Assembly: GCA_963676905.2 (NCBI GenBank)
Contig: CAXXVE010000001.1
Coordinates: 3,286,001-3,350,000 of the forward strand
Reading direction: 5' to 3'
From: Oceanispirochaeta sp963676905
GTDB lineage: Bacteria > Spirochaetota > Spirochaetia > DSM-2461
Length of the DNA: 64,000 nucleotides
In this document: positions 1-8,143 of the stretch, piece after piece
Layout: every line of letters starts with the position of its first letter
How positions within the stretch are numbered: the stretch's first letter is position 1
Position numbers and translations under genes: made by a program
Notes under the pieces: generated by a model
What the model saw: only the letters and a program-made list of their open reading frames with translations
What the model was told of the DNA's origin: nothing
The model's database searches: none

Positions 1-12
1 GAATAAATAAAA

Positions 13-34
13 AAGGCAGCCATGAGGCTGCCTT
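13..34 (-). terminator. Intrinsic terminator of the tRNA-Arg gene
   Basis: A 9-bp perfect inverted repeat (AAGGCAGCC / GGCTGCCTT, loop ATGA) lies directly after the 3' end of the tRNA on the minus strand. A T-rich tract follows in that direction. A T run also follows on the plus strand, so it could work both ways. Confidence 0.8.
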
Positions 35-38
35 TTTT

Positions 39-112
39 TGATCGACGCGGGATTCGAACCCACCACCTCTTCCTCCGGAGGGAAGCGCTCTATCCAAATG
101 AGCTAGTCGACC
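39..112 (-). tRNA. tRNA-Arg, anticodon CCG
   Basis: The minus strand folds as a full cloverleaf. The 7-bp acceptor stem is GGTCGAC with GTCGATC (one G-U pair), followed by discriminator A at 39. The D arm is GCTC/GAGC, the anticodon stem CTTCC/GGAAG with loop CTCCGGA, and the T arm GTGGG-TTCGAAT-CCCGC. The loop gives anticodon CCG, which reads the arginine codon CGG. The CCA end is not encoded, so it must be added after transcription. Confidence 0.95.
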
Positions 113-123
113 GTATGGACTGT

Positions 124-152
124 ACAATAATGGAAAAGGAAAACGGTGTCAA
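124..152 (-). promoter_or_regulatory. Sigma-70-type promoter of tRNA-Arg
   Basis: On the minus strand a consensus -35 TTGACA (152-147) is followed by a 17-bp spacer and a -10 TATTGT (129-124). Transcription would start a few bases before the mature tRNA end at 112. The -35 box overlaps one arm of an 11-bp inverted repeat (138-148 / 174-184). Confidence 0.7.
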
Positions 153-184
153 CAAGGTTTCATGAACTAAACTCACCGTTTTCC
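138..184. repeat. 11-bp inverted repeat between tRNA-Arg and deoD
   Basis: GGAAAACGGTG at 138-148 is matched perfectly by CACCGTTTTCC at 174-184, with a 25-base spacer. The left arm overlaps the -35 region of the tRNA promoter. It could be an operator or a hairpin in a deoD leader. There is no U-tract, so it is not an obvious terminator. Confidence 0.5.
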
Positions 185-295
185 TGACCAGATGTCTAAC
201 AACCCTGTATATGTCTTTTTATAGTCAGTACTTTCTTTTAAAATCATCTCTTTTAATTTACAATATATATAGCAAATTATGCAGAGGAGACCTTA

Positions 296-1000
296 ATGAG
301 TGTTCATATAGGCGCAAAACCAGGCGATATAGCCGAAACAGTATTGATGCCGGGTGACCCCCTTCGTGCAAAATACATTGCCGATAACTTTCTGACTGAT
401 GCAAAGTGTTATACCGAAGTCAGAGGTATGTACGGCTTTACAGGCACATACAAGGGCCAGAAAGTATCTGTTCAGGGAAGCGGAATGGGTATTCCCTCAA
501 TCGGAATCTATGTCAACGAACTGATCGATCAGTACGGGGCAAAAAGAATCATGAGAATCGGATCCTGCGGATCCTTTCAGGAAAAAGTAAAGATCCGTGA
601 TGTAATCCTTGGAATGAGTGCTTCTACCCAGAGCAGCCTCAATGATATAACCTTCAAAGGAATGACATTTGCTCCCACAGCAAGCTACTCTCTCTTCTCA
701 AAGGCCGTAGCCGCAGCAGAGAAGCTCAATATTCCTTTTCATGCAGGAAACATTCTTTCCACTGATATCTTTTATAATGATGATCCCGAAGAGTGGAAAA
801 TCTGGAAGAATCACGGTGTTCTGGCTGTAGAGATGGAAGCGGCTGCGCTCTATACAATTGCAGCAAAAAAAGGGATTGACGCCCTTACCATTCTCACAGT
901 AAGTGACTCTTTTATAACAAGCGAAGTAACTACTTCCGAAGAGAGAGAGCAGACATTTACCCAGATGATGGAACTTGCTCTGGAAACTGCAATTTCCTGA
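296..1000 (+). CDS. deoD: Purine-nucleoside phosphorylase, DeoD type
   Basis: This cytoplasmic enzyme of purine salvage splits purine (deoxy)nucleosides with phosphate into free base and (deoxy)ribose-1-phosphate. The 234-residue length is normal for the hexameric bacterial PNP family. Visible family motifs are the N-terminal LMPGDPLRAK, the phosphate-site RIGSCGSF, the sugar-site VEMEAAALY near residue 178, and SDSF near residue 203 carrying the catalytic Asp. The start is ATG at 296, with GAGGAGA six bases upstream. It stands alone with a terminator directly after it. Adenine deaminase at 12 kb would act on the adenine it releases. Confidence 0.96.
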   Translation: MSVHIGAKPGDIAETVLMPGDPLRAKYIADNFLTDAKCYTEVRGMYGFTGTYKGQKVSVQGSGMGIPSIGIYVNELIDQYGAKRIMRIGSCGSFQEKVKIRDVILGMSASTQSSLNDITFKGMTFAPTASYSLFSKAVAAAEKLNIPFHAGNILSTDIFYNDDPEEWKIWKNHGVLAVEMEAAALYTIAAKKGIDALTILTVSDSFITSEVTTSEEREQTFTQMMELALETAIS

Positions 1001-1021
1001 TATTCTGTTTTTGAACATTGA

Positions 1022-1049
1022 GGGCTGTCATTCAGGCAGCCCTTTTTTT
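1022..1049 (+). terminator. Intrinsic terminator after deoD
   Basis: GGGCTG (1022-1027) pairs with CAGCCC (1037-1042), extendable by two pairs including a G-U, and is followed by seven T residues. It lies 22 bases after the deoD stop. It also rules out the upstream TTG at 1018 as the start of the next gene. Confidence 0.85.
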
Positions 1050-1062
1050 AAAGGCGGTTTTT

Positions 1063-1644
1063 ATGAACTATCTAGCCCATGCCTATTTCTCTCCTTCCGA
1101 GCCTTTGCTGCTCCTCGGGAACCTGAGCTGCGATATCATCAGACCAGCTGAAAAAGAGCATCTTCAGGAGGGGATATTGCAGGGGATGGAACTGCATCAG
1201 AGGATTGACAGGTATACAGACAGTCATTCTGGATTCCGCCGCATTCAGGAGTGTATGAACAGCTACTCCCTGCCCTACGCCGGTGTTCTGGCAGACATTG
1301 TGATGGATCACTGCCTGGCCTCTGACTGGTCAGCCTACTCGTCCCTCTCATTGGAAGAGTTTTCTATTAATATTTACGGAGTTCTCAGGGATTGCATCAA
1401 GAAAGAACTTGTCCCCGGCAGATTTGGAATGATGGCCGCGCACCTTGTAAAAGAGAACTGGTTTGTCTCATACAGCACCAGGGAAGGCCTTGAAATGGCA
1501 ATTGAAAGGTTGAACTACCGAAGCAGCCGTTTGATAGATGCTGCGGCTGTGATGGATGCGTTTCTCACCAATGAAGGGGAAATCAGGAGTTCATTCACTC
1601 TTCTGATGAAAGAGATGATGCCCCTCTTTCGTCACAGTAATTAG
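1063..1644 (+). CDS. acpH: Acyl carrier protein phosphodiesterase (AcpH/DUF479 family)
   Basis: Family members remove the 4'-phosphopantetheine group from holo-acyl carrier protein and so tune fatty-acid synthesis. The 193-residue protein matches the family length of about 190. It opens with the typical MNYLAHAYFS and carries a D-x2-MDH motif near residue 82, part of the HD-like metal site. I chose ATG at 1063 because an earlier in-frame TTG at 1018 sits inside the deoD terminator. AAGGCGG gives a ribosome site just before 1063. The gene converges with the minus-strand methyltransferase and overlaps it by four bases. Substrate specificity is taken from the family. Confidence 0.85.
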   Translation: MNYLAHAYFSPSEPLLLLGNLSCDIIRPAEKEHLQEGILQGMELHQRIDRYTDSHSGFRRIQECMNSYSLPYAGVLADIVMDHCLASDWSAYSSLSLEEFSINIYGVLRDCIKKELVPGRFGMMAAHLVKENWFVSYSTREGLEMAIERLNYRSSRLIDAAAVMDAFLTNEGEIRSSFTLLMKEMMPLFRHSN

Positions 1645-2570
1645 TCCTTAACGTAGGCTTCTGCAAGATAGGTCTTGAGTCCCCGCTCAGGATAACGCCC
1701 CAGATAGGCATCGGGACAGGGTACAGCTGTGATACTTTCAAATCTGCCAGGAAGGTTTTCTGCTATCATCTCCAGGAATTCCCCGCCGCTGCTGTCCGGT
1801 GCGTTCAAACAGAAGAGTACGGCCCCTCCGGGTTTTACTATTTCAGGTACTCTTTTTATGAGCCGGGGATAATCCTTTTTATAACTGAAGCTTTTTCCCT
1901 GCATGGGAGGAGGATCCATTACAACAAGATCATAGGGGCCTCTCCGGCGGATTTTGCTGAAGGACTTGAAGATATCATAACCGAAATATGAAGATCTAAC
2001 TTCATCGAGTCCGTTTAGCCTTATATTTTCCCGGCCGATAGCCAGAGAGTTTTTATTCATATCCCAGTTATCAACACTGGAGGCTCCCCCTTTCAGCGCT
2101 GCTACAGCAAAAGAGCAGGTATAAGCAAAAAGATTCAGGATCTTGGGATCATTCAGGGATGCTGTATAATCCAGCACCGCCTTTCTACCATTGATCATAT
2201 CAGCAAAAAAACCTGTATTCTGACCTCTGGCTGTATGGACAATATACTTAAGCCCATGCTCCTCAATATGAATTGTTTCAGGTACTCCAGGGGAATGGTA
2301 GATCTCTGTGGATATACCTGAGCTGCGGTGCTGTACGCGTATGGAACATGATGGAAAACTGGCGTTGAGCATTTCAATAAGAGTCTTAAGAGCTTCATCA
2401 TCCATTTCAAAATAGGTAAGTACAAAGAGGTGTTCGGCGAAGCGGTCAATCAGAAGCTGCTCCAGGCCAGTAATAATACCTGATGGACCGTTGAAGACCT
2501 TTTCACAGCCCTCAGGATTTATTGATTCCAAATCCTCAAGGTATTTTTTAAGTTCCTGCCATTTGCTCAT
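1641..2570 (-). CDS. Class I SAM-dependent rRNA methyltransferase, RlmI-like
   Basis: This 309-residue cytoplasmic methyltransferase resembles the catalytic part of the RlmI/RlmK group, which modify 23S rRNA. It shows GQNTGFFADM near residue 117, the SAM-binding LNLFAYTCSFAV near 146, and the catalytic DPPPMQ near 223. Unlike RlmI it has no recognisable N-terminal PUA domain, so the target base is uncertain. The start is ATG at 2570. It converges with acpH with a 4-base overlap. It is the second such enzyme here besides RlmKL at 43-45 kb. Confidence 0.8.
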   Translation of the reverse strand: MSKWQELKKYLEDLESINPEGCEKVFNGPSGIITGLEQLLIDRFAEHLFVLTYFEMDDEALKTLIEMLNASFPSCSIRVQHRSSGISTEIYHSPGVPETIHIEEHGLKYIVHTARGQNTGFFADMINGRKAVLDYTASLNDPKILNLFAYTCSFAVAALKGGASSVDNWDMNKNSLAIGRENIRLNGLDEVRSSYFGYDIFKSFSKIRRRGPYDLVVMDPPPMQGKSFSYKKDYPRLIKRVPEIVKPGGAVLFCLNAPDSSGGEFLEMIAENLPGRFESITAVPCPDAYLGRYPERGLKTYLAEAYVKD

Positions 2571-2665
2571 TTAGGGACTCCAGAGTTTGATCGGGCTATA
2601 CTATCAGAAATACCCTGATAACGGCGAGGGATAACCTTTTTAAATTCACTTGAAATCCTTATTTT

Positions 2666-3121
2666 TCAGTTTTCATTTCCAGCAAGTAGCGACTTGAGCA
2701 GTTCTTCGGTTTTCATTAAAAAAATTTCAGCAGATCTGATTTCTCCGGCGTTCATGGATGATGTGATTCCGCTTTCCCCTGACAGAACCTCTCTTTCCTC
2801 TGCAGCTGCCCGGGCTGCCAGTTCTTCACCTTCGGGAGTAAGGGTAAGATGCACAATTCTTTCATTCATCAGGTTTCTTTTTTTTATGATCAACTCTCTT
2901 GCGCTTAGCTTTTTAACAAGCTGTGACGCGGCGGATGCCGAAATATAGAGAGTCTCGGCCACTTCGGTGATCTTGGTCATGGGCCTTGTGGACAGAAGCT
3001 CCAGAACCTGAATCTCTGACGGGTAGATACGATCTCCTCTGAACTCAATGGTTCGGGTTCTTTTGTATGCTGTCATCAGGTTATGAACCGCGAAAAACCT
3101 TTCGATAATTGATCTTTCCAT
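2666..3121 (-). CDS. MarR-family transcriptional regulator
   Basis: This 151-residue winged-helix regulator has the HTH TKITEVAETLYISASAASQL around residues 50-70, followed by a beta-wing with charged KKRNLMNER, typical of MarR proteins. These dimers bind palindromes and usually respond to small molecules. I prefer ATG at 3121 because GGAG sits six bases upstream of it. An ATG at 3133 would add MENN but has a poorer site. A perfect palindrome covers its own -35 box (3161-3174), so autorepression is likely. It is divergent from recQ. The ligand is unknown. Confidence 0.88.
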   Translation of the reverse strand: MERSIIERFFAVHNLMTAYKRTRTIEFRGDRIYPSEIQVLELLSTRPMTKITEVAETLYISASAASQLVKKLSARELIIKKRNLMNERIVHLTLTPEGEELAARAAAEEREVLSGESGITSSMNAGEIRSAEIFLMKTEELLKSLLAGNEN

Positions 3122-3139
3122 ATTATTCTCCATATCCGG

Positions 3140-3168
3140 ATTCTATACTTTAGCATGTTAATATTCAA
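3140..3168 (-). promoter_or_regulatory. Promoter of the marR gene
   Basis: On the minus strand TTGAAT (3168-3163), a 17-bp spacer and TAGAAT (3145-3140) form a good sigma-70 promoter, about 20 bases upstream of the marR start. The -35 box lies inside the palindrome at 3161-3174. Confidence 0.6.
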
Positions 3169-3174
3169 GAATAT
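3161..3174. promoter_or_regulatory. Palindromic operator candidate for MarR
   Basis: ATATTC-AA-GAATAT is a perfect 6-2-6 palindrome overlapping the -35 box of the marR promoter. Its size and place fit a MarR-dimer operator. Binding is inferred. Confidence 0.5.
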
Positions 3175-3334
3175 AAAACATAAAGGGTTCAGACCACTTT
3201 TAGATTGTTCGAAATGTTGGAAATTAGGGGAAGCGGCTGTTCTTTGACTTGATAAAGCTGATAGAGACAAGTATGTTTCTAAGCTCCGGATTTAAGCAGA
3301 ACTCCCCATACGGCATAATATAAGGATATTTACT

Positions 3335-4783
3335 TTGACAGATAAATCAGACAGAGCTCTGGCAGCTCTGAAGAAATACTTTGGATATACAAGTTTCAGA
3401 GGAGATCAGGAGGCTGTTATTTCACGCCTTCTATCAGGGCCCGAAAATCACTCTCTGGTTCTTATGCCCACAGGGGGTGGTAAATCTCTCTGTTACCAGA
3501 TTCCTGCACTCTGTCTTGAAGGCAAGACCATTATACTAAGCCCCCTTGTGTCTCTTATGAAAGATCAGGTTGATGCCCTGAGAAAGCGGGATATAAAGGC
3601 CCACTATATCAATGCCACAGTAAGCAGAGAGGACCGTGAGAAAAGGCTTGAGTCCTTTATTTATGGTGATACAAGAATCCTCTACATCACTCCGGAGCGT
3701 TTTAAAAATGAAGAGTTCAAAGAACGGATTAAACGTGCAGATATCTCCCTGCTGGCTGTAGATGAAGCCCACTGCATTTCAGCCTGGGGCAATGATTTCA
3801 GACCTGACTACAGCCTTATAGGAGATTACAGAAAACTTTTAGGGAATCCCCTTACCATCGCTCTGACGGCGACAGCGACTCCCAGAGTACAGGAAGATAT
3901 TGTCTCTGCACTGGGTCTGAACAAAGAGATGGTACAAGTCTTCCATCAGGGAATCAGGAGACCCAATCTGATACTCGAAGCAGAAGAGGTGATGGATGAT
4001 GACAGCAAGCTTGAAAAGATGGTGCAGATTATAGCCAAAAATCCTGGAAGCGGTATTGTCTACTTTTCTCTTATAAAGTCACTTGAAACCTTCTCTGCAG
4101 CTCTGGACGGGCTTGGGATAAAGCACTTTGTATATCACGGGAAGCTGGATCAGAGAGAGAGAAAATCTGTTCAAAACGCATTTATGAACGGGCGTGAACT
4201 TGTTCTTGCGACAAATGCCTTCGGCATGGGGATCGACAAAGCGGATATCCGCTATATCATTCATGCAGAAATTCCAGGAAGTGTGGAGGCATACTACCAG
4301 GAGATCGGACGTGCCGGACGGGACGGTGAAAAGGCAATGTGTTCGCTTATATACAATCAGGAAGACCTTATGATCCATATGGATTTTATCCACTGGTCAA
4401 ATCCGGAGCCCTCTTTTTATAAGAAACTTCATACACTCCTCTCATCTGACATGGATAAAATCAATGCCTTCGGGGCTGAATACCTGAAGGAGCAGCTTGT
4501 CTATAAGAACCGATTCGATTTCAGACTGGAAACAGCCATGGGTATGCTTGAACGCTACTCTGTAATCAGCGGAAGTCCCCAGCAGAAGAATCTTAAACTG
4601 CAGGGATCCCTTCCCCGGATGCTTACAGATGAAAAACTTCATGAAGAGAAGATTATGCACGCCAGAACACAACTTTTGTCCATGGTAAACTACTTCCGCA
4701 GCGAGGAGTGCCGGTTCAGCTTCCTTGAAGATTACTTCGGCATGGAGCGTTCTGGAAACTGCGGAATATGCGATAACTGCTGA
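3335..4783 (+). CDS. recQ: RecQ-family ATP-dependent DNA helicase, short form
   Basis: This 3'-to-5' DNA helicase acts in recombination and fork repair. It shows motif I TGGGKSLCYQ near residue 46, the DEAH box in VDEAHCISAWG near 142, LTATATP, and motif VI QEIGRAGRDGE near 326. The C-terminus carries the zinc-binding cysteines (EECRF, then CGICDNC) and the protein stops right at the last cysteine. At 482 residues it lacks the winged-helix and HRDC domains of E. coli RecQ (about 610), similar to short RecS-type proteins. The start is TTG at 3335 with AAGGAT about seven bases upstream. It is divergent from the MarR gene. Confidence 0.93.
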   Translation: MTDKSDRALAALKKYFGYTSFRGDQEAVISRLLSGPENHSLVLMPTGGGKSLCYQIPALCLEGKTIILSPLVSLMKDQVDALRKRDIKAHYINATVSREDREKRLESFIYGDTRILYITPERFKNEEFKERIKRADISLLAVDEAHCISAWGNDFRPDYSLIGDYRKLLGNPLTIALTATATPRVQEDIVSALGLNKEMVQVFHQGIRRPNLILEAEEVMDDDSKLEKMVQIIAKNPGSGIVYFSLIKSLETFSAALDGLGIKHFVYHGKLDQRERKSVQNAFMNGRELVLATNAFGMGIDKADIRYIIHAEIPGSVEAYYQEIGRAGRDGEKAMCSLIYNQEDLMIHMDFIHWSNPEPSFYKKLHTLLSSDMDKINAFGAEYLKEQLVYKNRFDFRLETAMGMLERYSVISGSPQQKNLKLQGSLPRMLTDEKLHEEKIMHARTQLLSMVNYFRSEECRFSFLEDYFGMERSGNCGICDNC

Positions 4784-4801
4784 TAATCAATGAGCCAATA
4801 C

Positions 4802-4838
4802 TTTTAAGATCCGCCTCATATCGGGGCGGATCTTAAAA
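4802..4838 (+). terminator. Strong 14-bp hairpin after recQ
   Basis: Positions 4802-4815 pair perfectly with 4825-4838 around a 9-base loop. The arms begin TTTT and end AAAA, so no U-tract follows the stem on either strand. It may stabilise the recQ mRNA end or act in Rho-dependent termination. A canonical intrinsic terminator is not shown. Confidence 0.45.
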
Positions 4839-5108
4839 ATAGATTGCATATAGCTGTATATTTATTAAATATTCCTCAAATTTCATTTTCTACATGAAGG
4901 TAGAATGCGGTTTTCTCTGAGTCAATATTACCCATCGCCAATTAAAAATCTGTATACTAGAAATAAGAATTGTATATAGAATCCCCCATTGTTCCCTTTC
5001 CCACCTGAAAAATTGTTTATTTCTGTATCCGGACTTAAAAAATAGAAAATATACAACAATGATCATAGTAATTATTCTTTTTGCATAACCTTACACAGGA
5101 GATGTGAA
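4839..5108 (+). promoter_or_regulatory. Upstream control region of the sugar ABC operon
   Basis: This AT-rich non-coding stretch holds an interrupted palindrome TTCTAC-N6-GTAGAA at 4888-4905. A possible promoter is TTGTTT (5013-5018), 17 bp, TAAAAA (5036-5041). The binding-protein start has a clear ACAGGAG site before 5109. The palindrome may be an operator for the AraC-type regulator or a catabolite regulator. I see no gene or riboswitch fold in it. Confidence 0.35.
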
Positions 5109-6368
5109 ATGAATAAGAGGATATTAAGCTTTCTGATGATCATATGCATGTCATCGGCAATGGTCTTTGCTACAGGCCAGACAGATGGTAGCGGCGCAGC
5201 TGAAGAGCTGCTTGTATGGCTTCCCCCCTTCGGTACAGGGGACTCTCTGGACCTTGAATTCTGGAATGAAGTACTTGCCCCCTGGGCTGAAGAGCACAAC
5301 GCTGAAATCAGTATAGAGATAACACCATGGGGCGGTTATGAGGAAAAATACCTGACAGGATATGCCTCCGGACAGGGCCCTGATATCGGCTATATGTATC
5401 TTGAGATGTTTAACGATTTCATTGATATGGGCACACTGGCCGATTTCTCTGCCTATTTCAGTGAAGAAGAGAAAAACAACTACCTCTACTGGGAGCAGGG
5501 AAATATGAAGGGCGGACAGTATGCTCTTCCCTTTATTGTTGGAAACGCCCGTATGCTCTATTTCAATATGGATCTTCTGAATCAGGCGGGAGTGACTGAA
5601 CTTCCTGAAACATGGAATGATCTGATTGATCTGACAGTAAAGGTAAAAGAAGCCGGCCTGGGAGACATTCTTCCTTTCGGACAGGCATGGGCCGACCCTG
5701 CCATCGGAGCACTCAATACCCTGTACTATCCCTACCTCTGGCAGGCAGGGGGTGAAATCTACAATGCCGACGGTACAAGTGTTGCCCTCAGTGACAACGA
5801 TGCAGCCGTAAAAGCGGCACAGTTCCTCTACAACCTCAGATTTCAATACGGTGTCGTTACCGACGAGTCTCTCTCTCTTGATGAAGCCACCCTGTTTCAG
5901 GAGTTCAAGGCTGGACGTGTTGCGGTTGCATGTATGGACGCCAAAGCCGGTCAGAAGCTGACTGCTGCCGGTGTCAACTGGGGCTTTGTTCCCAGCCTGA
6001 CAGACAAGCAGAGAGCCATCTGGGTCGCTTCAGACTCACTTGTTCTTAACAGTGCCACAGAGAACAAGGAACTGGCAGCCGATCTTATGAAATACATGAC
6101 AAGCGCTGAAGTTATGAGCCGCTATCACAAGGAGATTGCTCAGTTCCCCCCCATCACAAAGGATGAGGCATATAACGACAATCCCCTCTTTGAAAAAATG
6201 TATATGGAAGAGACTGAAGACTTTAAAACTCTTCCTGTAGCAGAAGGGTCATTCAAGGTAATGGATGTCCTCTATAAAAATCTGCAGCTGATGATGCTGG
6301 GAGACCTGTCTCCCGCAAAGGCAATCAGTGACACAGTAAGTTACTCCAAGAGTGTTCTTGGGGACTGA
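5109..6368 (+). CDS. Sugar ABC transporter substrate-binding protein
   Basis: This is a 419-residue family-1 extracellular solute-binding protein of the maltose/oligosaccharide class. It starts with a signal peptide of about 21 residues ending VFA before TGQTDG. There is no lipobox cysteine at the cleavage site, so release to the periplasm is likely. The mature part has the usual bilobal pattern, with LLVWLPPFGTGD at its start, ALPFIVGNARMLYFN near residue 145, and PETWNDLIDL. It is the first gene of the operon with two permeases, and a hairpin terminator follows it, which would favour its expression over the permeases. The sugar is not evident. Confidence 0.9.
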   Translation: MNKRILSFLMIICMSSAMVFATGQTDGSGAAEELLVWLPPFGTGDSLDLEFWNEVLAPWAEEHNAEISIEITPWGGYEEKYLTGYASGQGPDIGYMYLEMFNDFIDMGTLADFSAYFSEEEKNNYLYWEQGNMKGGQYALPFIVGNARMLYFNMDLLNQAGVTELPETWNDLIDLTVKVKEAGLGDILPFGQAWADPAIGALNTLYYPYLWQAGGEIYNADGTSVALSDNDAAVKAAQFLYNLRFQYGVVTDESLSLDEATLFQEFKAGRVAVACMDAKAGQKLTAAGVNWGFVPSLTDKQRAIWVASDSLVLNSATENKELAADLMKYMTSAEVMSRYHKEIAQFPPITKDEAYNDNPLFEKMYMEETEDFKTLPVAEGSFKVMDVLYKNLQLMMLGDLSPAKAISDTVSYSKSVLGD

Positions 6369-6379
6369 TATCATTATCT

Positions 6380-6419
6380 CGCAGTGGAGATCTGTCAGGT
6401 TTCCACTGCGCTTTTTTTC
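6380..6419 (+). terminator. Partial terminator between binding-protein and permease genes
   Basis: GCAGTGGA (6381-6388) pairs with TCCACTGC (6402-6409), extended by C6380-G6410, and is followed by CTTTTTTTC. Its place inside the operon suggests attenuation, so that binding-protein mRNA exceeds permease mRNA. The permease RBS AAGGAG follows at once. Confidence 0.75.
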
Positions 6420-6433
6420 AAGGAGAAAAAAAC

Positions 6434-7312
6434 ATGACTAGCAAACAAAAAGAGGCAATGGGCGCTTTTATCTACATTCTGCCCAGCCTGATACTGATAA
6501 TGTTTTTTTCAGTTATTCCAATAGCGATGAATGTAGTGTACAGCTTCTCGAAGTACAACATCATGCAGCCCCCCGAGTGGATCGGGTTCAGCAACTTTAC
6601 AAGGCTGATCAAGGATCCATATGTATGGGCTTCACTTAAAAATACAGTTCTTTTCACATTTGTCACCGTCCCGCTGCAGACCGGGTTCTCTTTGATTATT
6701 GCCGCTCTTCTGGCAAACAGGTTCAGGCAGAAATTCAGGGACAGCATCAAGGCCTCCCTTTTTATACCTGTAATAGCTTCAGCCGTACTTGTAGGAACAC
6801 TCTGGTCCATACTGCTTTCCACTCATGGTGCTGTAAACACTGTACTCAACTTTATAGGTCTGGAAAGTATCAAATGGCTTGGGGGGAAACATACAGCCCT
6901 GATGAGCGTCTGTATGGCTACGGTATGGAAAAATGTGGGGTATTTTCTTGTTATCTTCTACGCCGGGATCATGGAGATTCCACCAAGCCTCTATGAGGCG
7001 GCATCTGTTGACGGTGCGGGTAAAGTGCAGCAGTTTTTCAGTATTACAGTCCCCGGCCTCTCCTCGGTAACCTATCTTGTTGTGACCCTTGGTACCATCT
7101 GGTCCTTTCAGATCTTTGATATGGTGTACACAATGACCGGTGGCGGCCCCGGATTGTCCACGGTGACCCTCGTCCTCACAATCTACAATACAGCCTTCAG
7201 AGAGTACAGTATGGGTTATGCAAGCGCCATTGCCCTTCTGATGTTCGTGTTTGTCATAGCTTTGTCTCTTCTGCAGAGACTCGCATTCAGATCTGAAGGA
7301 GGGAGTAAATGA
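6434..7312 (+). CDS. Sugar ABC transporter permease, MalF/UgpA type
   Basis: This 292-residue inner-membrane permease has about six transmembrane segments, the first at residues 10-32 (FIYILPSLILIMFF). The EAA loop YEAASVDGAGKVQQFF near residue 186 is the docking site for the ATPase. It pairs with the next gene to form the membrane channel. GGAG lies upstream of ATG 6434, and the 3' end overlaps the next start by four bases (ATGA). No ATP-binding subunit is encoded nearby, so a shared MsmK/UgpC-type ATPase from elsewhere is inferred. Confidence 0.93.
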   Translation: MTSKQKEAMGAFIYILPSLILIMFFSVIPIAMNVVYSFSKYNIMQPPEWIGFSNFTRLIKDPYVWASLKNTVLFTFVTVPLQTGFSLIIAALLANRFRQKFRDSIKASLFIPVIASAVLVGTLWSILLSTHGAVNTVLNFIGLESIKWLGGKHTALMSVCMATVWKNVGYFLVIFYAGIMEIPPSLYEAASVDGAGKVQQFFSITVPGLSSVTYLVVTLGTIWSFQIFDMVYTMTGGGPGLSTVTLVLTIYNTAFREYSMGYASAIALLMFVFVIALSLLQRLAFRSEGGSK

Positions 7313-8118
7313 TTAAAAAAGCAGTTAACCCCCTGATCGGGGTATTCCTTGTACTCAGTTCACTTGCGGCGATCCTTCCCTTTGCCTACATGGCTCTTGT
7401 ATCCCTTACCCAGAAACAGATGCTGGACTTTAATTTTGTGCCTTCAGAGTTCAGCCTGGTCAACTATGAACGGGTATTCCGTAACTTCAACATACTTGTG
7501 AACTTCAGAAACAGCCTGATAGTGACAGGTGCTGCCTGTGTATTAAATAATATAATCAGCTCCATGGCGGCCTATGCCTTTGCCAAGAAGCAGTTCCCCT
7601 TCAGGGACAAGCTGTTCTTCCTTTATCTTGCAACCCTGATGATTCCCGGACAGGTCACTCTGATACCCGTGTTTATCATGATAAGAGATCTTGGGATGAT
7701 GAATACCTATCCCGCTCTCTTTCTGCCCATAATCAATGCTTTCGGGATTTTCCTTGTCAGGCAGTTTCTGATTGCCCTGCCAAACGATCTGCTCGAAGCG
7801 GCCAGGATTGACGGATGCAGCGATTTCAGAATCTTCACCACCATTGTTATCCCGCTGTTGAAGACCGTACTTGTCTCACTGACCATTTTCACATTCATCA
7901 CGAGCTGGAATGATTTTCTCTGGCCCCTTGTAATTGCAGGAAAGCCCGAAATGAAGACACTTACCCTGGCGGTCTCCGCACTTAAAGGAACCTACGCCAC
8001 AAACTACGGCCTTGTTATGGCGGGGTCAACTTTGACCTTCCTTCCCCCGTTTCTGCTTTTTATGTTCCTTCAGAAAATGTTTATTGAAGGGATCGCACTC
8101 AGTGGAATCAAAGGCTGA
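7309..8118 (+). CDS. Sugar ABC transporter permease, MalG/UgpE type
   Basis: This 269-residue inner-membrane partner of the preceding permease has a typical N-terminal segment (residues 9-30). The conserved EAA loop LLEAARIDGCSDFRIF lies near residue 162, and four further hydrophobic segments are visible. It is translationally coupled to its neighbour through the ATGA overlap, with GGAGGGAGT as the ribosome site. The substrate is presumably an oligosaccharide, or a fragment of one, handled by the downstream hydrolase-like protein. Confidence 0.93.
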   Translation: MIKKAVNPLIGVFLVLSSLAAILPFAYMALVSLTQKQMLDFNFVPSEFSLVNYERVFRNFNILVNFRNSLIVTGAACVLNNIISSMAAYAFAKKQFPFRDKLFFLYLATLMIPGQVTLIPVFIMIRDLGMMNTYPALFLPIINAFGIFLVRQFLIALPNDLLEAARIDGCSDFRIFTTIVIPLLKTVLVSLTIFTFITSWNDFLWPLVIAGKPEMKTLTLAVSALKGTYATNYGLVMAGSTLTFLPPFLLFMFLQKMFIEGIALSGIKG

Positions 8119-8143
8119 AAAAATAGAGATTACAGGAGTATAG

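Noticed and set aside
1018..1062. TTG-initiated N-terminal extension of the ACP phosphodiesterase
   Set aside because: It runs through the deoD terminator hairpin and T-tract, and the family N-terminus begins at ATG 1063.
4802..4838. Canonical Rho-independent terminator after recQ
   Set aside because: The 14-bp stem is perfect but A residues, not T residues, follow it on both strands. It is listed as a hairpin with low confidence.
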